Under the pieces are notes generated by a model. The model ran no database searches. It saw only the letters and a list, made by a program, of their open reading frames with translations, and had not been told where the DNA came from. Source: CAVPMW01 sp963706515 (GTDB taxonomy: Bacteria > Chloroflexota > Anaerolineae > Anaerolineales > UBA4823). From it: 64,000 bases of DNA. Of the stretch, positions 15,898 to 25,639 are shown piece after piece. Both the position numbers and the translations under genes were made by a program. Position 1 is the first letter of the stretch; each line of letters starts with the position of its first letter. The DNA lies in the NCBI GenBank assembly GCA_963706515.1, contig CAVPMW010000018.1:176511-240510 (forward strand), read 5' to 3'.

Positions 15898-16857
15898 TCA
15901 GACGTGCAGCCCCGCAAGGGCAGACTGGTCGTGGTAGAGAAGCTGGTAGCGTTCGATAAATTCTTCCAGGGAATAACGCTGACCCTGTGGACCGTAGCAC
16001 TCGAGGCAGTAGGTGGCTGCGAGTGCGCCCATCCGCCCGCAAGTCTCCAATCCCAACCCGGCTACGTAGCCGCGCAGAAAACCGCCCCTGAAGGCGTCGC
16101 CGACCCCGGTCGGGTCAGCCATACTTTCCGCGTGCACCGAGGCAACGCTATAGGTGCGCTGCGGCGTATAGATCAGTGCGCCGCGCTCACCGCAGGTGAC
16201 CACGATGAACTTCGCTTCTTCCAGGATCACCTCGGGGGACAGCCCGGTAGTCTTCTGGATCAATGCAAATTCGTACTCATTCACAAACAATGCCAGGGCT
16301 GCGCCGATACCGCTGCGCAGCTGGTCAGCGTTCAAGCGCACGATTTGCTGGCTGGGGTCATAGATGTAAGGTATGCCCAGCTCCTGGCACTCCGCGACGT
16401 AAAGGATCATCGCCGTGGGATCATTAGGGGAGATCACAACCAGGTCAGGCAGATCGTCCTTGAGCAGCTTCAACGATAGCTGCGCGGCGTACGCCATCGC
16501 GCCGGGATAAAAACTGGCGATCTGCGAATTAGCCAGGTCGGTATTGGCGAAGAATGAGGCGGTGTAAACTCCCGGGATAACCCGCGCACCCGAGGTATCA
16601 ACCCCAGCGCTCTCGAGGTACTGGCGGTAATCGTCAAAATCTTCCCCGACAGTAGCCCACAGCCGGGGTTTCTCACCGAGCAGCGCCAGGGTGTAGGCAA
16701 TATTCGGTGCGACTCCGCCGCGCAGCCGCACCATCAATTCAACCAGGAAAGAGAGGCTGATTGTCTCCAAACGATCTGGCAGGATATGGTCTTTAAAATA
16801 ACCGGGGAACTTCATCAGGTAATCATAAGCTACTGAGCCGGTTAGAAGGATATTCAT
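15898..16857 (-). CDS. PfkB family kinase, possibly adenosine kinase
   Basis: A 319-residue ribokinase-fold enzyme from the ATG at 16857 (MNILLTGSVAYDYL). The N-terminal substrate region GGVAPNIAYTLALLG and the catalytic anion-hole motif DPTGVGDAFRGGF (Asp near residue 250) are intact. The family phosphorylates sugars or nucleosides. The text resembles bacterial and archaeal adenosine kinases, and its place directly upstream of ahcY supports adenosine as substrate. This is inference from context. It has its own promoter at 16932-16960 and a hairpin with four U in its leader. Confidence 0.85.
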   Translation of the reverse strand: MNILLTGSVAYDYLMKFPGYFKDHILPDRLETISLSFLVELMVRLRGGVAPNIAYTLALLGEKPRLWATVGEDFDDYRQYLESAGVDTSGARVIPGVYTASFFANTDLANSQIASFYPGAMAYAAQLSLKLLKDDLPDLVVISPNDPTAMILYVAECQELGIPYIYDPSQQIVRLNADQLRSGIGAALALFVNEYEFALIQKTTGLSPEVILEEAKFIVVTCGERGALIYTPQRTYSVASVHAESMADPTGVGDAFRGGFLRGYVAGLGLETCGRMGALAATYCLECYGPQGQRYSLEEFIERYQLLYHDQSALAGLHV

Positions 16858-16889
16858 TGGATGCCTGCCCCGATCTATGTTTCTGCGTG

Positions 16890-16913
16890 AAAAGCGCTCT
16901 CTGACGAGAGCGC
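16890..16913 (-). promoter_or_regulatory. Terminator-like hairpin in the pfkB leader
   Basis: On the minus strand GCGCTCTC pairs with GAGAGCGC across a GTCA loop (16913-16894), followed by four U (16893-16890). It lies about 12 bases after the expected transcription start and 33 before the ATG. It could attenuate or stabilise the kinase transcript. Confidence 0.5.
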
Positions 16914-16931
16914 ATTGCCACAAGCGTGAAA

Positions 16932-16960
16932 AGTCTAACATGCATTGAATGGATTGTCAA
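16932..16960 (-). promoter_or_regulatory. Promoter of the pfkB-ahcY run
   Basis: On the minus strand TTGACA (16960-16955), 17 bases, TAGACT (16937-16932). Its -35 box is only 3 bases from the -35 box of the divergent promoter. Confidence 0.7.
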
Positions 16961-16963
16961 ACA

Positions 16964-16992
16964 TTGACATCCCCCTGACCATCAGGTATAGT
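16964..16992 (+). promoter_or_regulatory. Promoter of the lytic transglycosylase gene, leaderless
   Basis: TTGACA (16964-16969), a 17-base spacer and TATAGT (16987-16992). The ATG at 17000 is 7 bases after the -10 box, so the mRNA should begin at the start codon. Confidence 0.75.
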
Positions 16993-16999
16993 GACGCCG

Positions 17000-19415
17000 A
17001 TGAAGTTCCGTAGCCTCTTGCTCAGCGCAATCGTGCTCTTCGTGGCGCTGGCATGCTTGCTGAATAACCAAATCGCTTCCCTGGGTGTGGGACCCACTCC
17101 CACACCGACTGTATATATACCTCCTGTCCCTACTTTCACACCCATTCCGCCGCCCACACCTACCCCGGTTCCGGCTGCGCGCATCGAGAGCGGCGAGCAT
17201 GCCCTGACCAACGGCGATTGGGACGCGGCAGCTCAAGAATTTGAGATCGCTCGCCAGCAGAGCAGCAGTCCGGATATCCAGGGGGCTGCTTTGCTGGGTC
17301 TGGCACGCACGAAATTATGGTCCGGAAATACAGACGAGGCAGTAACCATGCTCGAGCAGCTCATCCAGAGCTATCCGGACTCGATCTACGCTGCTTACGC
17401 ATATTTCTATCTGGGGCAAGCCTACAACACTCTGCAGCGCTTTCCTGATGCGTCTCAGGCATACCAAAACTATTTAGAGCACCGCCCTGGTCTGGTAGAT
17501 GGCTACGTCCACGAGCTGCGCGGCGACACCCTGTTCGCCGGCGGGGATTTTTTAGCAGCCACCAACGAATACCTGGCGGCTTTACAATTTCCCACCCAGA
17601 ATGACGCAGTATACACGCAGATGAAGATGGCGCGCGCATATGCGTTTGCTGGCGACCATACAACCGCGCTCGCATTGTACGATGACATCAGTCAAAAGAC
17701 CGAAGACGCCGGGATGAAAGCTTTGATCACGCTGCGCAAAGCCCAGTCTTACCAGGCGTTGGGTCAGACCGACCAGGCTTACAGCCTTTACCTCCAGACG
17801 GTGAACAGCTATCCGCGCACCAACGAGGCCTACCAGGCTCTGCTCGAGCTGGTCAATGCGAACGTCCCGGTAGATGAGCTGCAGCGCGGCATCGTTGATT
17901 ATTACGCCGACCAATACGGCGTGGCGATGGCAGCCTTTGACCGCTATCTGCAGAACAATCCTGCGGACCCAGCTACGGCCCATTATTATTACGGTCTGGC
18001 TGCAGAGGCGGCAGGCAATTACCCGGCTGCCATCTCGCATTGGGACACGGTCATCCAGAATTACAAGGATTCCCCAAATTGGGCGGATGCCTGGTCGCAG
18101 AAAGCGTATACCCAATGGTTCTATCTTGACCAGTACACGAACGCAGTACAAACCTTGCTGGACTTCATCCAGCTCATGCCTGCTGACGAGCATGCTCCCG
18201 ATTTCTTAATGTCCGCCGCAAATATTGCCGACCGCGGGGGAGAGTCTGACCAGGCAATCGCTCTCTACCAGCGCCTGGCAAGCTCCTACCCGCAGGCTTC
18301 CCAGGCGCAGCGGGCAATGTTCCTCACGGGCATCCTTCAATATCGTATCGGACGGTTTGCAGATGCTTACCGGACCTTTTTGGGAATTTTGTCACTCCCT
18401 ATTCAGCTGAGCGATAAGGCGCCCGCATTTTATTGGTCCGGTAAAGCTCTGGCTGCCCAAGGAGATCAGGCTGGCGCCAAGGCAGCCTGGGAGCAAGCCG
18501 CCAGCGCCGATCCGACCGGGTATTATAGTGAACGCGCCCTTGATCAGCTCATTGGTCGCCAACCATTTACACCGCCCCAGGTCTACGACCTGGCGTATGA
18601 CCAGGCTGGCGAGCGCCAGCATGCCGAGGAATGGCTGCGCACAGACCTTTTCGATCCCTGCTGAGACAGATCTATCCAATTTGGGTGAGCTTACCGCTGA
18701 GCCAGGTATCATCCGCGGGAATGAGCTCTGGGCGCTTGGCCTTTACGATGATGCGCGAAATGAGTTCGAAACCGTGCGGCATGCATATGAAAATGATCCG
18801 GTAAAAACCTACAGGCTGATGAACTACCTGGACCAGCTTGGGCTCTATCGCTCTGCAATCTTTGCAGCCCGTCAGCTGCTGACCCTGGCAGGCATGGACG
18901 ACGCCGCCACCCTGAATGCTCCGCCCTATTTTAACCACATCCGCTTCGGATCTTACCATTCTGACCTGATCGTCCCGGAAGCCCAAGAATATGGTTTCCA
19001 TCCGCTGCTCATCTTCAGCCTGGTAAGGCAGGAGAGCCTGTTCGAGAGCTTTATCCGCAGCTCTGCCGCGGCCAGCGGATTGATGCAAATTATCCCTTCA
19101 ACTGGGCAGGAGATCGCTGCCCGCCTGGGATGGCCGCCTGATTACACTAACGATGACCTTTACCGGCCGGTTGTTAACATTCGCTTCGGGGTGGACTATC
19201 TCGACAGGCAGCGCAAATATTTCAAGGATGACTTGTATACTGCGCTGGCTGCTTATAATGGCGGCCCGGGGAACGCAATTAAATGGAGCGAGCGCTCGCA
19301 GAACGACCCGGACTTATTCCTTGAGTCGATCGATTATGAGGAAACACGCACCTATATCCAACGCGTCTACGAAAACTTCAACATCTACCGCCGGCTGTAC
19401 GACCGGACTCCATGA
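17000..19415 (+). CDS. TPR-containing lytic murein transglycosylase lipoprotein (frameshifted)
   Basis: Cleaves the glycan strands of peptidoglycan. The start at 17000 gives a lipoprotein signal (LLLSAIVLFVALAC, Cys 19), a Pro/Thr-rich linker (about 30-60) and about a dozen tetratricopeptide-like repeats (70-540). The SLT domain is near the C-terminus: LVRQESLFES with the catalytic glutamate, SAAASGLMQIIPSTG and LAAYNGGPGNAIKW. The first frame ends at 18664 in LFDPC; the second continues from about 18645 as TFSIPAETDLSNLGE. One shift in CACAGACCTTTTCG rebuilds a protein of about 805 residues. No catalytic residue is lost. A small gene follows with a 12-base gap. Confidence 0.9.
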
Positions 19416-19429
19416 GAGGAGCGATCCAG

Positions 19430-19648
19430 ATGGCAATTTACCTCCTGGATAACACCTTAAAAGTTGAGATTGTTTACGAGAAGAACGAATCGACCTACGA
19501 TGACAATATCTGTGTGTGTATTATCGAAGAATGTCCGGAAGACGAGAAAATCTTTCGCTACGACGAGTCAAATCTCTACCTGACTGCAGATCAGGCCAGG
19601 CAGCTGGCCCGCATGCTCGAGGCAGCAGCAGACGCAGCAAGCACTTAA
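19430..19648 (+). CDS. Small acidic protein of unknown function
   Basis: A 72-residue protein from the ATG at 19430, chosen for the AGAGGAG 9 bases upstream. It starts MAIYLLDNTLKVEIVY and ends with a helix, TADQARQLARMLEAAADAA. It is rich in Asp/Glu, with two Cys in NICVCIIEECPED. No family recognised. It follows the transglycosylase gene closely and probably shares its transcript. Confidence 0.6.
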   Translation: MAIYLLDNTLKVEIVYEKNESTYDDNICVCIIEECPEDEKIFRYDESNLYLTADQARQLARMLEAAADAAST

Positions 19649-19650
19649 AT

Positions 19651-22600
19651 TTACGGCAGAGTGAAATGCATTACCCGGGCGTTGCCCGCATCCGTTACCC
19701 AGACGCCGTTGCTTCCATCCCACGCAACTGAACCGACAATGTTAAATCCATCTGCGCCAGTGGAGTAATCGCCCCAGGCGCGTAGCGGCTTGTTATCCGG
19801 GCCAAATTCCAGGATGCGATTGGCCTCCGGGTCTGTAGCAAACAGGTTCCCACTCCCATCTGCAGCAAGGAACGGCTTGTTATCCGTGGACTGCCCGTAC
19901 CAACCGACGATATCCCAGGCATTATCAGGGACAAAGTTATTGGGTCCATCTTCCTTGAACACCTGAATGCGCTGGTTCCAGGTATCTGCGACATAAACCC
20001 GCCCGCTGGCATCCATCGCCAGCCCGACCGGCTCATCGAACTCACCCGCATTCAAGCCTGCCTTACCGAACTCAGTCAGGAAATTGCCATCTTTATCGAA
20101 AACTACCACTCGCTTGTTGCCAGTATCGGTCACGAATACACGTCCCTGGCTGTCCACCAGGACATCGCGCGGCCCCCAGAATGCCTCCGGTTTCTCAGCC
20201 TGTCCGAAATAACCCCAGGCTTTTACAAAAACACCGTCTGCTGTAAACATCTGGATCCGGTGGTTCCAGGTATCCGCGACGTAAACTGAGCCATCCGGTC
20301 CAACCCCGATGCCCCACGGCTCGTTGAACGTGCCGCCCGGCGCGGGCACCACATTTTCGCCGGTGAAGCTTCCCCAAACCTTGATCACATTCCCATTCTT
20401 ATCCAGGTGCTGGATGCGATGGTTCCCGGAATCGGCTACGTAGAGGCTGCCATCAGGAGCCACTGCCAGGTCGCGCGGGTTCTTGAACATTCCCGGCTGG
20501 TCCCCTGCTGAACCGACCAGAAGGTCGGCGGACAGGTTGATCTGCTTACCATCGAAGGGGTCAACCACAACTTGCTCGGGAACTGGCGAGGTGCCATAGT
20601 TCCACAGCTTGGCGACGATATCTTTGCGCACGTAGAGGCGCATCCACGCCGATGGCTCCCAATTCTCCAGGCTAAAATCCTTTTTCGTTAATTCACCGTA
20701 TAACGTGTAGTCGCGGTTAAACCAGATATCGAACAGCGCCTGGCGCATCTGGGGGTCAGTGATTGCATCGATGATGCGCTGCGAGGTGAGGTCGAAATAA
20801 TCCTGCATCGGCCACCACAGCCGGATGTAGTCGAAGCGGTCGTAACCCTGGGCAACCACCGGCTCGATCTTGCCGAAATTGGTGTCTCCAACCAGGATTA
20901 CCGGCGCATCGCGCAGGGCGCGGGTCGGATTCGCACCATAAAACATCTGGTTGGGATAGTTGCGCAGGTACCACCAATACGGGTAGGTGGTTTGGTCATC
21001 ATAAGCAACTTTGATCGAGTTACCACCGGTCGTCCGCTCAGATATCTCTTGAATTTGGGCCAGGGCTTGCTTTACGCCGCCCGCCGAGTGAGCATAGACC
21101 AGGAATTCTTTCGCGTTATCGTAATTGATATATGCTGCCCGAAATGCAGTGCGGGCAGTGAGGATCGAGAAAAATCCGGCGATAACCAGTATCACCAGGC
21201 GCAGGAATTGACCCGTATCCCAACCTTTCACCAGGAAGTAGAGCCCGATTCCGCTGGCAACTGCCAGGATGGCGGAAGTTATGAAAGTAGTGGTCACCTG
21301 GAGCTGATCCAGCGAGCTGCCCTGAAACGGTGGGTTAGCCCCCAACAGTGCAGCGGAAGCCGCCAGCAGGCTGGTAAGAAAAACCGGGAAGAGCAGCAGA
21401 GTCAGCCACCCGCGCTGGTGGCGGAATTCTTCCCAGCTGAAACCGTCGATAACGATACCGAACGCCCATCCAGAGAGCAAGATCATCGGCAGAGCAATGT
21501 GCACGGTAAGCCAGGGCATTTTTTCGCCTGCAGCCGAATAGGCTAACAGGCTGGTAACTGACCAGTAAAGCAGAAGGGCAAAGACCGGTGGTTTAACTTG
21601 CTCCTCAACCTCGGTTTCAAGAGGGGCAGCTGTGGCTTCGGGAAGTATCAACTCACTGGAATCGGGGGCATTCTCAGGCTCTAACGCAGGGTGAACCTCT
21701 GGCTCCAGCTCTAGTTCAGACTCAGAAGTCTTCCGCCCGGTAATCCAGCGATAAATGACGATTACCACCGCGAGCAGGCTGCCGTATGCTGCCAGGAATT
21801 CGTAAACCGGGATCTGCAAGAACATGTAGTAATACCACGGCTGGCTGCCTCGGTTGACACCTTGTTGGGCCAGCCAGTAACCCAGCGAACCGACCAGCCC
21901 GGTTACAAATCCAAAACCGTTCGTAAAAATGGAGGTGTAGAGGACGGTGAATATGCTGTAAAAAATAGCTGCATTGATCAGGAATAATTTCGGATTCCAG
22001 AGCAAACCGATGATAATTGCAAGAATCGCCAGAAGTCCCGATATCGCTCCGACCCAAAAAATCGATTGGGGATTGTTGTAATCGATTGGATTGAGGCCCA
22101 TTGCTTTCACCGCGAACGGAGAAAGCATTGGCAGCACTATGATCAGCAAGACGATCAACATACTGAATGCGCGATTCGTACGCAAAGCCTGCCAGGTATA
22201 ACCCCGGATCAGGATAAACAAGGCGAAGAGCAGCGCAACCAGGCCAATCCCGGCAGTCAGCAGTGGCACGACAGGCAGGCTGGTGGAGGCAGCCGGGTTT
22301 TCCAGCCCTTGCCCCGTGCCCGGTGTGGGAGCTACGGTGGGAGTTGCTGCAGGCGCGGTGCCTTGGGTCAAGATAAGAAGGCCCATGGCGAGGGCTAAAA
22401 AGATTATGCCGATCAGTAACGCAGTTAAGAACGTCCTTTGATCCTTGGGTTTCGGCCAGGCTTTACGGGTCAGGTCATAAACCATGTAGAAAGCCAGGAA
22501 GATCATTGCCTGCGCGGTATATATAAATGAAGTCTCTTTTGCCGTAAAGTGCAAGACCGTGGCAAGCGTCAGCAAGTACAAATAACGCGGGCGCCCGGTC

Positions 22601-23100
22601 TCCAGGTAACGTAGTATTGCCCACAGAGTGAGCACGCCGAACAAGGTAATAAAGGATTCGTTGCGCACGTAACGCGCGTAAAAAAGCATGTAAGGGGAGA
22701 TGACAAATATGAAGGCGGCCACAAGCGTCCCGACGTTACCCAGGTAGCGGCGGAAGAGCCAGATGGCGAATACCGTCGCAATACTGAATAATGCAGCCGG
22801 GAGATGGGCAGAGAAGTCGCTATCCCCAAATAAGAAAAAGGAGAGCGCGACCAGGTGGAACTGCAAGGGACCGTGGGTTACAGGGTCGTGCCGGTAGCCT
22901 TCACCTTGATAGTACAGCCAGGAGTAGTAGACGTGCGAGTTCTCATCGTGGCTTATCACCCGCGCTCCAAGGATGTAGAAGCGGGTTGCTATAGCCAGGA
23001 TTACGATCAGGCTAAAGATTACGATTTCCCAATTGAGTTTAAAGGATGAAAAAAGGGGGCGGTCTAACCAGGAAGATTGTTGTCCTTCATCAGCAGTCAT
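19651..23100 (-). CDS. Agl23-type membrane protein fused to NHL repeats
   Basis: A 1149-residue protein. Residues about 20-690 are a multi-helix membrane domain with the GT-C-like N-terminus FYILGARVISHDENSHVYYSWL, matching the TIGR03663 flippase activity-associated Agl23 group; the H-D-E-N motif is in the first external loop, the usual catalytic place of GT-C enzymes. A charged loop rich in Glu and Pro sits at about 455-500. Residues about 840-1149 carry five to six NHL repeats (such as NPRDLAVAPDGSLYVADSGNHRIQ), a beta-propeller likely outside the membrane. It probably transfers or displays lipid-linked sugars. The fusion is seen in Chloroflexota. It converges with the transglycosylase run. 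Confidence 0.85.
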   Translation of the reverse strand: MTADEGQQSSWLDRPLFSSFKLNWEIVIFSLIVILAIATRFYILGARVISHDENSHVYYSWLYYQGEGYRHDPVTHGPLQFHLVALSFFLFGDSDFSAHLPAALFSIATVFAIWLFRRYLGNVGTLVAAFIFVISPYMLFYARYVRNESFITLFGVLTLWAILRYLETGRPRYLYLLTLATVLHFTAKETSFIYTAQAMIFLAFYMVYDLTRKAWPKPKDQRTFLTALLIGIIFLALAMGLLILTQGTAPAATPTVAPTPGTGQGLENPAASTSLPVVPLLTAGIGLVALLFALFILIRGYTWQALRTNRAFSMLIVLLIIVLPMLSPFAVKAMGLNPIDYNNPQSIFWVGAISGLLAILAIIIGLLWNPKLFLINAAIFYSIFTVLYTSIFTNGFGFVTGLVGSLGYWLAQQGVNRGSQPWYYYMFLQIPVYEFLAAYGSLLAVVIVIYRWITGRKTSESELELEPEVHPALEPENAPDSSELILPEATAAPLETEVEEQVKPPVFALLLYWSVTSLLAYSAAGEKMPWLTVHIALPMILLSGWAFGIVIDGFSWEEFRHQRGWLTLLLFPVFLTSLLAASAALLGANPPFQGSSLDQLQVTTTFITSAILAVASGIGLYFLVKGWDTGQFLRLVILVIAGFFSILTARTAFRAAYINYDNAKEFLVYAHSAGGVKQALAQIQEISERTTGGNSIKVAYDDQTTYPYWWYLRNYPNQMFYGANPTRALRDAPVILVGDTNFGKIEPVVAQGYDRFDYIRLWWPMQDYFDLTSQRIIDAITDPQMRQALFDIWFNRDYTLYGELTKKDFSLENWEPSAWMRLYVRKDIVAKLWNYGTSPVPEQVVVDPFDGKQINLSADLLVGSAGDQPGMFKNPRDLAVAPDGSLYVADSGNHRIQHLDKNGNVIKVWGSFTGENVVPAPGGTFNEPWGIGVGPDGSVYVADTWNHRIQMFTADGVFVKAWGYFGQAEKPEAFWGPRDVLVDSQGRVFVTDTGNKRVVVFDKDGNFLTEFGKAGLNAGEFDEPVGLAMDASGRVYVADTWNQRIQVFKEDGPNNFVPDNAWDIVGWYGQSTDNKPFLAADGSGNLFATDPEANRILEFGPDNKPLRAWGDYSTGADGFNIVGSVAWDGSNGVWVTDAGNARVMHFTLP

Positions 23101-23382
23101 AATGATTCTGGATTTCTCTCAAAGTAATTTCATTCGCGCAAAAAATCGCAATATCCAGGTGCAAATTTTATCACTATTCCTGGAGCTACACCGGGCGCAC
23201 TCTCCAAACGCTATAACCAGCGCCGGGGTTCCCGACACCCTCTACGATGCAGGGATCGTACCCGTTTCAATTCGGGAGTTCATTTACCATTCGTCTCGGC
23301 ATTATGCCACATGAATGCAGAACCCTTTTGCATATTTGCAGATAGCCGCTCACGTTCCCAACCGTGCTTTTTCGCTAACAAT

Positions 23383-24750
23383 TCATAGGGTTCCTGCAAT
23401 ACGCGAGATCGCCTCCAGACTCCGTTCTACATCCTCTCCAGTAGTCGCCCAGGAAGAGACGCTGATCCGCATGGCTGTACGCCCCTGCCAGGTTGTACCG
23501 CCACACCAGCATGTGCCCTCCTTCTGGACGGCTTCGATCACTGCCCGAGTTCGATCAGGGTCGCCGAAGGATACCAGGACCTGATTAAGATCTACCTGGT
23601 TGAGAATCTCGTAACCGGCAGCTGCCAACCCTTCGGCAAAGCGCCTCGCGTGCCTGCAGCAACGCTCTACCATCTCGGCCAGGCCGGAGCGACCCAACAC
23701 GCGCAGCGCCGCCCAAACCTCCACACCGCGCGCCCGGCGCGACATCTCCGGAGTGTACTCCATCGGCTCCCGCTGCCCACCTTCGACCAGGTAAGAAGCC
23801 GCGTTGTGGGTCAAGCCAGCCCGCAAGTCGCCCGCCTGCCGGCAGAAAACCAGTCCGCAATCGTAGGGCACGTTGAGCCACTTATGAGCATCGGTTGCCC
23901 ATGAGTTAGCTTGATCCACCCCAGAGACCAAATATTTCCGTGCGGGAGCTGCCGCGGCCCACAGGCCGAAGGCGCCATCAACGTGCACCCAGGCGTTCGC
24001 CTCATGAGCGATGCCGCAGATCTCATCTGCCGGGTCGAACGCGCCGGTGTTTACATTGCCAGCCTGGATGCAGATGATCGCCGGACCGCTGATTCTGGGG
24101 AGCGCCTCCGGGCGCATCCGTCCTTGTCCGTCGACAGGCACGCGCAGCACTCGTTCGCGTCCTAACCCCAGCAGGCTCAAGGCTTTGAGCAGGCTGACGT
24201 GTACCTCCTCACCCACTATCACTGTAATTGGCGGCGCACCGAATAGTCCGTGCGCTTCCACATCCCAACCAGCCCTCCGCAAAATGGCATGCCTTGCAGC
24301 AGCCAACCCGCTAAAATTGGCCATCGTGGCTCCGCTGACAAAGCCTCCGCCAGCATCCGCTGGTAGGCCCAAGGCATCCAACAACCAGCGCAGCGCAACA
24401 GCTTCCAACCTTGCCGCCACAGGAGAGGCAGCCGCCAGGCCAGCATTTTGGTCCCAGGCACCCGCCAGCCAATTAGCAGCCAGCGTTGCCGGCAGCGAAC
24501 CGCCAATGACAAAGCCGAAATAGCGCCCACCTGCCGTGGCTACCGTTGCAGGGGAGCCGGCTTCGTCCAGGAGAGCCAAAGTCTCGAGCGAGTCGCTCGA
24601 CGTAGCTGGAAATGGCTCGTCAAAGGCCTCCAACCCAGCCACTGCAGCAGGCGCAGGAAAAACTGGACGGCTGTCAAGCCCATCCAGGTAGCGGCAGCCC
24701 AACCGGGCAGCTTCTTCCAATAATAAATTCTTCTGGTCGTTTTTCATCAT
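23383..24750 (-). CDS. Pyridoxal-dependent group II decarboxylase
   Basis: A 455-residue PLP enzyme of the aromatic/glutamate decarboxylase fold. The PLP lysine is in ATDAHKWLNVPYDCG (near 300). The fold's FVSGATMANFSGLAAAR, VHVDGAFGLWAAA and RGVEVWAALRVLG are visible. It removes the carboxyl group from an amino acid; the substrate (tryptophan, tyrosine, glutamate and others) cannot be told. The ATG at 24750 is preferred to the GTG at 24759 because AAGGTGAG sits 4-5 bases before it. The 282 bases between this gene and the Agl23 gene hold no clear signal. Confidence 0.9.
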   Translation of the reverse strand: MMKNDQKNLLLEEAARLGCRYLDGLDSRPVFPAPAAVAGLEAFDEPFPATSSDSLETLALLDEAGSPATVATAGGRYFGFVIGGSLPATLAANWLAGAWDQNAGLAAASPVAARLEAVALRWLLDALGLPADAGGGFVSGATMANFSGLAAARHAILRRAGWDVEAHGLFGAPPITVIVGEEVHVSLLKALSLLGLGRERVLRVPVDGQGRMRPEALPRISGPAIICIQAGNVNTGAFDPADEICGIAHEANAWVHVDGAFGLWAAAAPARKYLVSGVDQANSWATDAHKWLNVPYDCGLVFCRQAGDLRAGLTHNAASYLVEGGQREPMEYTPEMSRRARGVEVWAALRVLGRSGLAEMVERCCRHARRFAEGLAAAGYEILNQVDLNQVLVSFGDPDRTRAVIEAVQKEGTCWCGGTTWQGRTAMRISVSSWATTGEDVERSLEAISRIAGTL

Positions 24751-24848
24751 AATTCTCACCTTGCTACAAACTAAGCCGGTATTTCCTGTGCTGGAAACGT
24801 GCAGTCCTCCGGCGGCAGAGAGTTAACTGTGTCTGCCTTTCTCGTATA

Positions 24849-25634
24849 TTACCGGGGCTGGCTGGTAGGACCCTTCTTCCCCGGCTTCGTCTTGGCTTTA
24901 TTTGGACTGGTTTTGCCTTTCGGCGTTTCGCCCTTCAACGAGGCGATTTCGGCAGAGCTAAGATAGCGCCACTCGCCTGGGCTCAGACCGCCCAGCTGCA
25001 GGCTGCCTATCCTTACCCGGATAATTTTCACCACCGGTAAGCCTAAAACCGAGGCAGTCTCACGAATCTGTCGTTTGTGACCTTCTCCCATGATCACTCG
25101 CAGCCAGGTCCCCTTGCCAGCCTGCGATTCAATCCTTACTTGAGCCGGAGAGGTGCGAAAGCCATCCTCTAACACCACGCCCCTCCGCCAGGCTGCCAGC
25201 TGCTGCGCGTCCGGTCGCCGGGCTATGAGCACCTTGTACTCTTTTTCATGACCGTAACGCGGGTGGGTAAGGCGGTTTGCCAGCTCGCCGTCGTTTGTGA
25301 GCAGGATCAAGCCTTCGCTATCGGCATCCAGGCGCCCGACCGGATACAGCGTTCCGCCAACAGGTACCAGATCGCGCACTTTAGGCCGCGGATCTGGGGA
25401 GGAAACCGCCGAGATAACTCCTTTGGGCTTATACAGGGAGATGTAGGTGAACTCTTCTTTCGCACGGAGAGCGACCCCGTCGACCAGAATCCGGTCTACT
25501 GCTGGGTCAGCCTGGCTGCCTAAGATTGCCCGCTCGCCGTTTACCGATACCCGGCCTTCCTGGATCAGCCCTTCACATGCCCGTCGAGAGCCATACCCGC
25601 TGCGCGCCAGGATCTTCTGAAGCCTTTCTTTCAC
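24849..25634 (-). CDS. rluB: RluB/RsuA-family pseudouridine synthase
   Basis: A 261-residue rRNA-modifying enzyme. An S4 RNA-binding domain (about 1-60, LQKILARSGYGSRRACEGLI) precedes the catalytic domain, with the active aspartate in PVGRLDADSEGLILLTNDG (near 105) and the GEGHKRQIRE motif (near 185). The last 35 residues are Lys/Pro-rich. It begins 5 bases after scpB ends, the classical scpB-rluB order of many bacteria, so the two are co-transcribed. The target is probably U2605 of 23S rRNA (E. coli numbering), by family. Confidence 0.93.
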   Translation of the reverse strand: MKERLQKILARSGYGSRRACEGLIQEGRVSVNGERAILGSQADPAVDRILVDGVALRAKEEFTYISLYKPKGVISAVSSPDPRPKVRDLVPVGGTLYPVGRLDADSEGLILLTNDGELANRLTHPRYGHEKEYKVLIARRPDAQQLAAWRRGVVLEDGFRTSPAQVRIESQAGKGTWLRVIMGEGHKRQIRETASVLGLPVVKIIRVRIGSLQLGGLSPGEWRYLSSAEIASLKGETPKGKTSPNKAKTKPGKKGPTSQPR

Positions 25635-25639
25635 CGGAT

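Noticed and set aside
23101..23382. A possible small gene in the gap between Agl23 and the decarboxylase
   Set aside because: Short open frames exist, but without ribosome binding sites, family features or coding-like composition.
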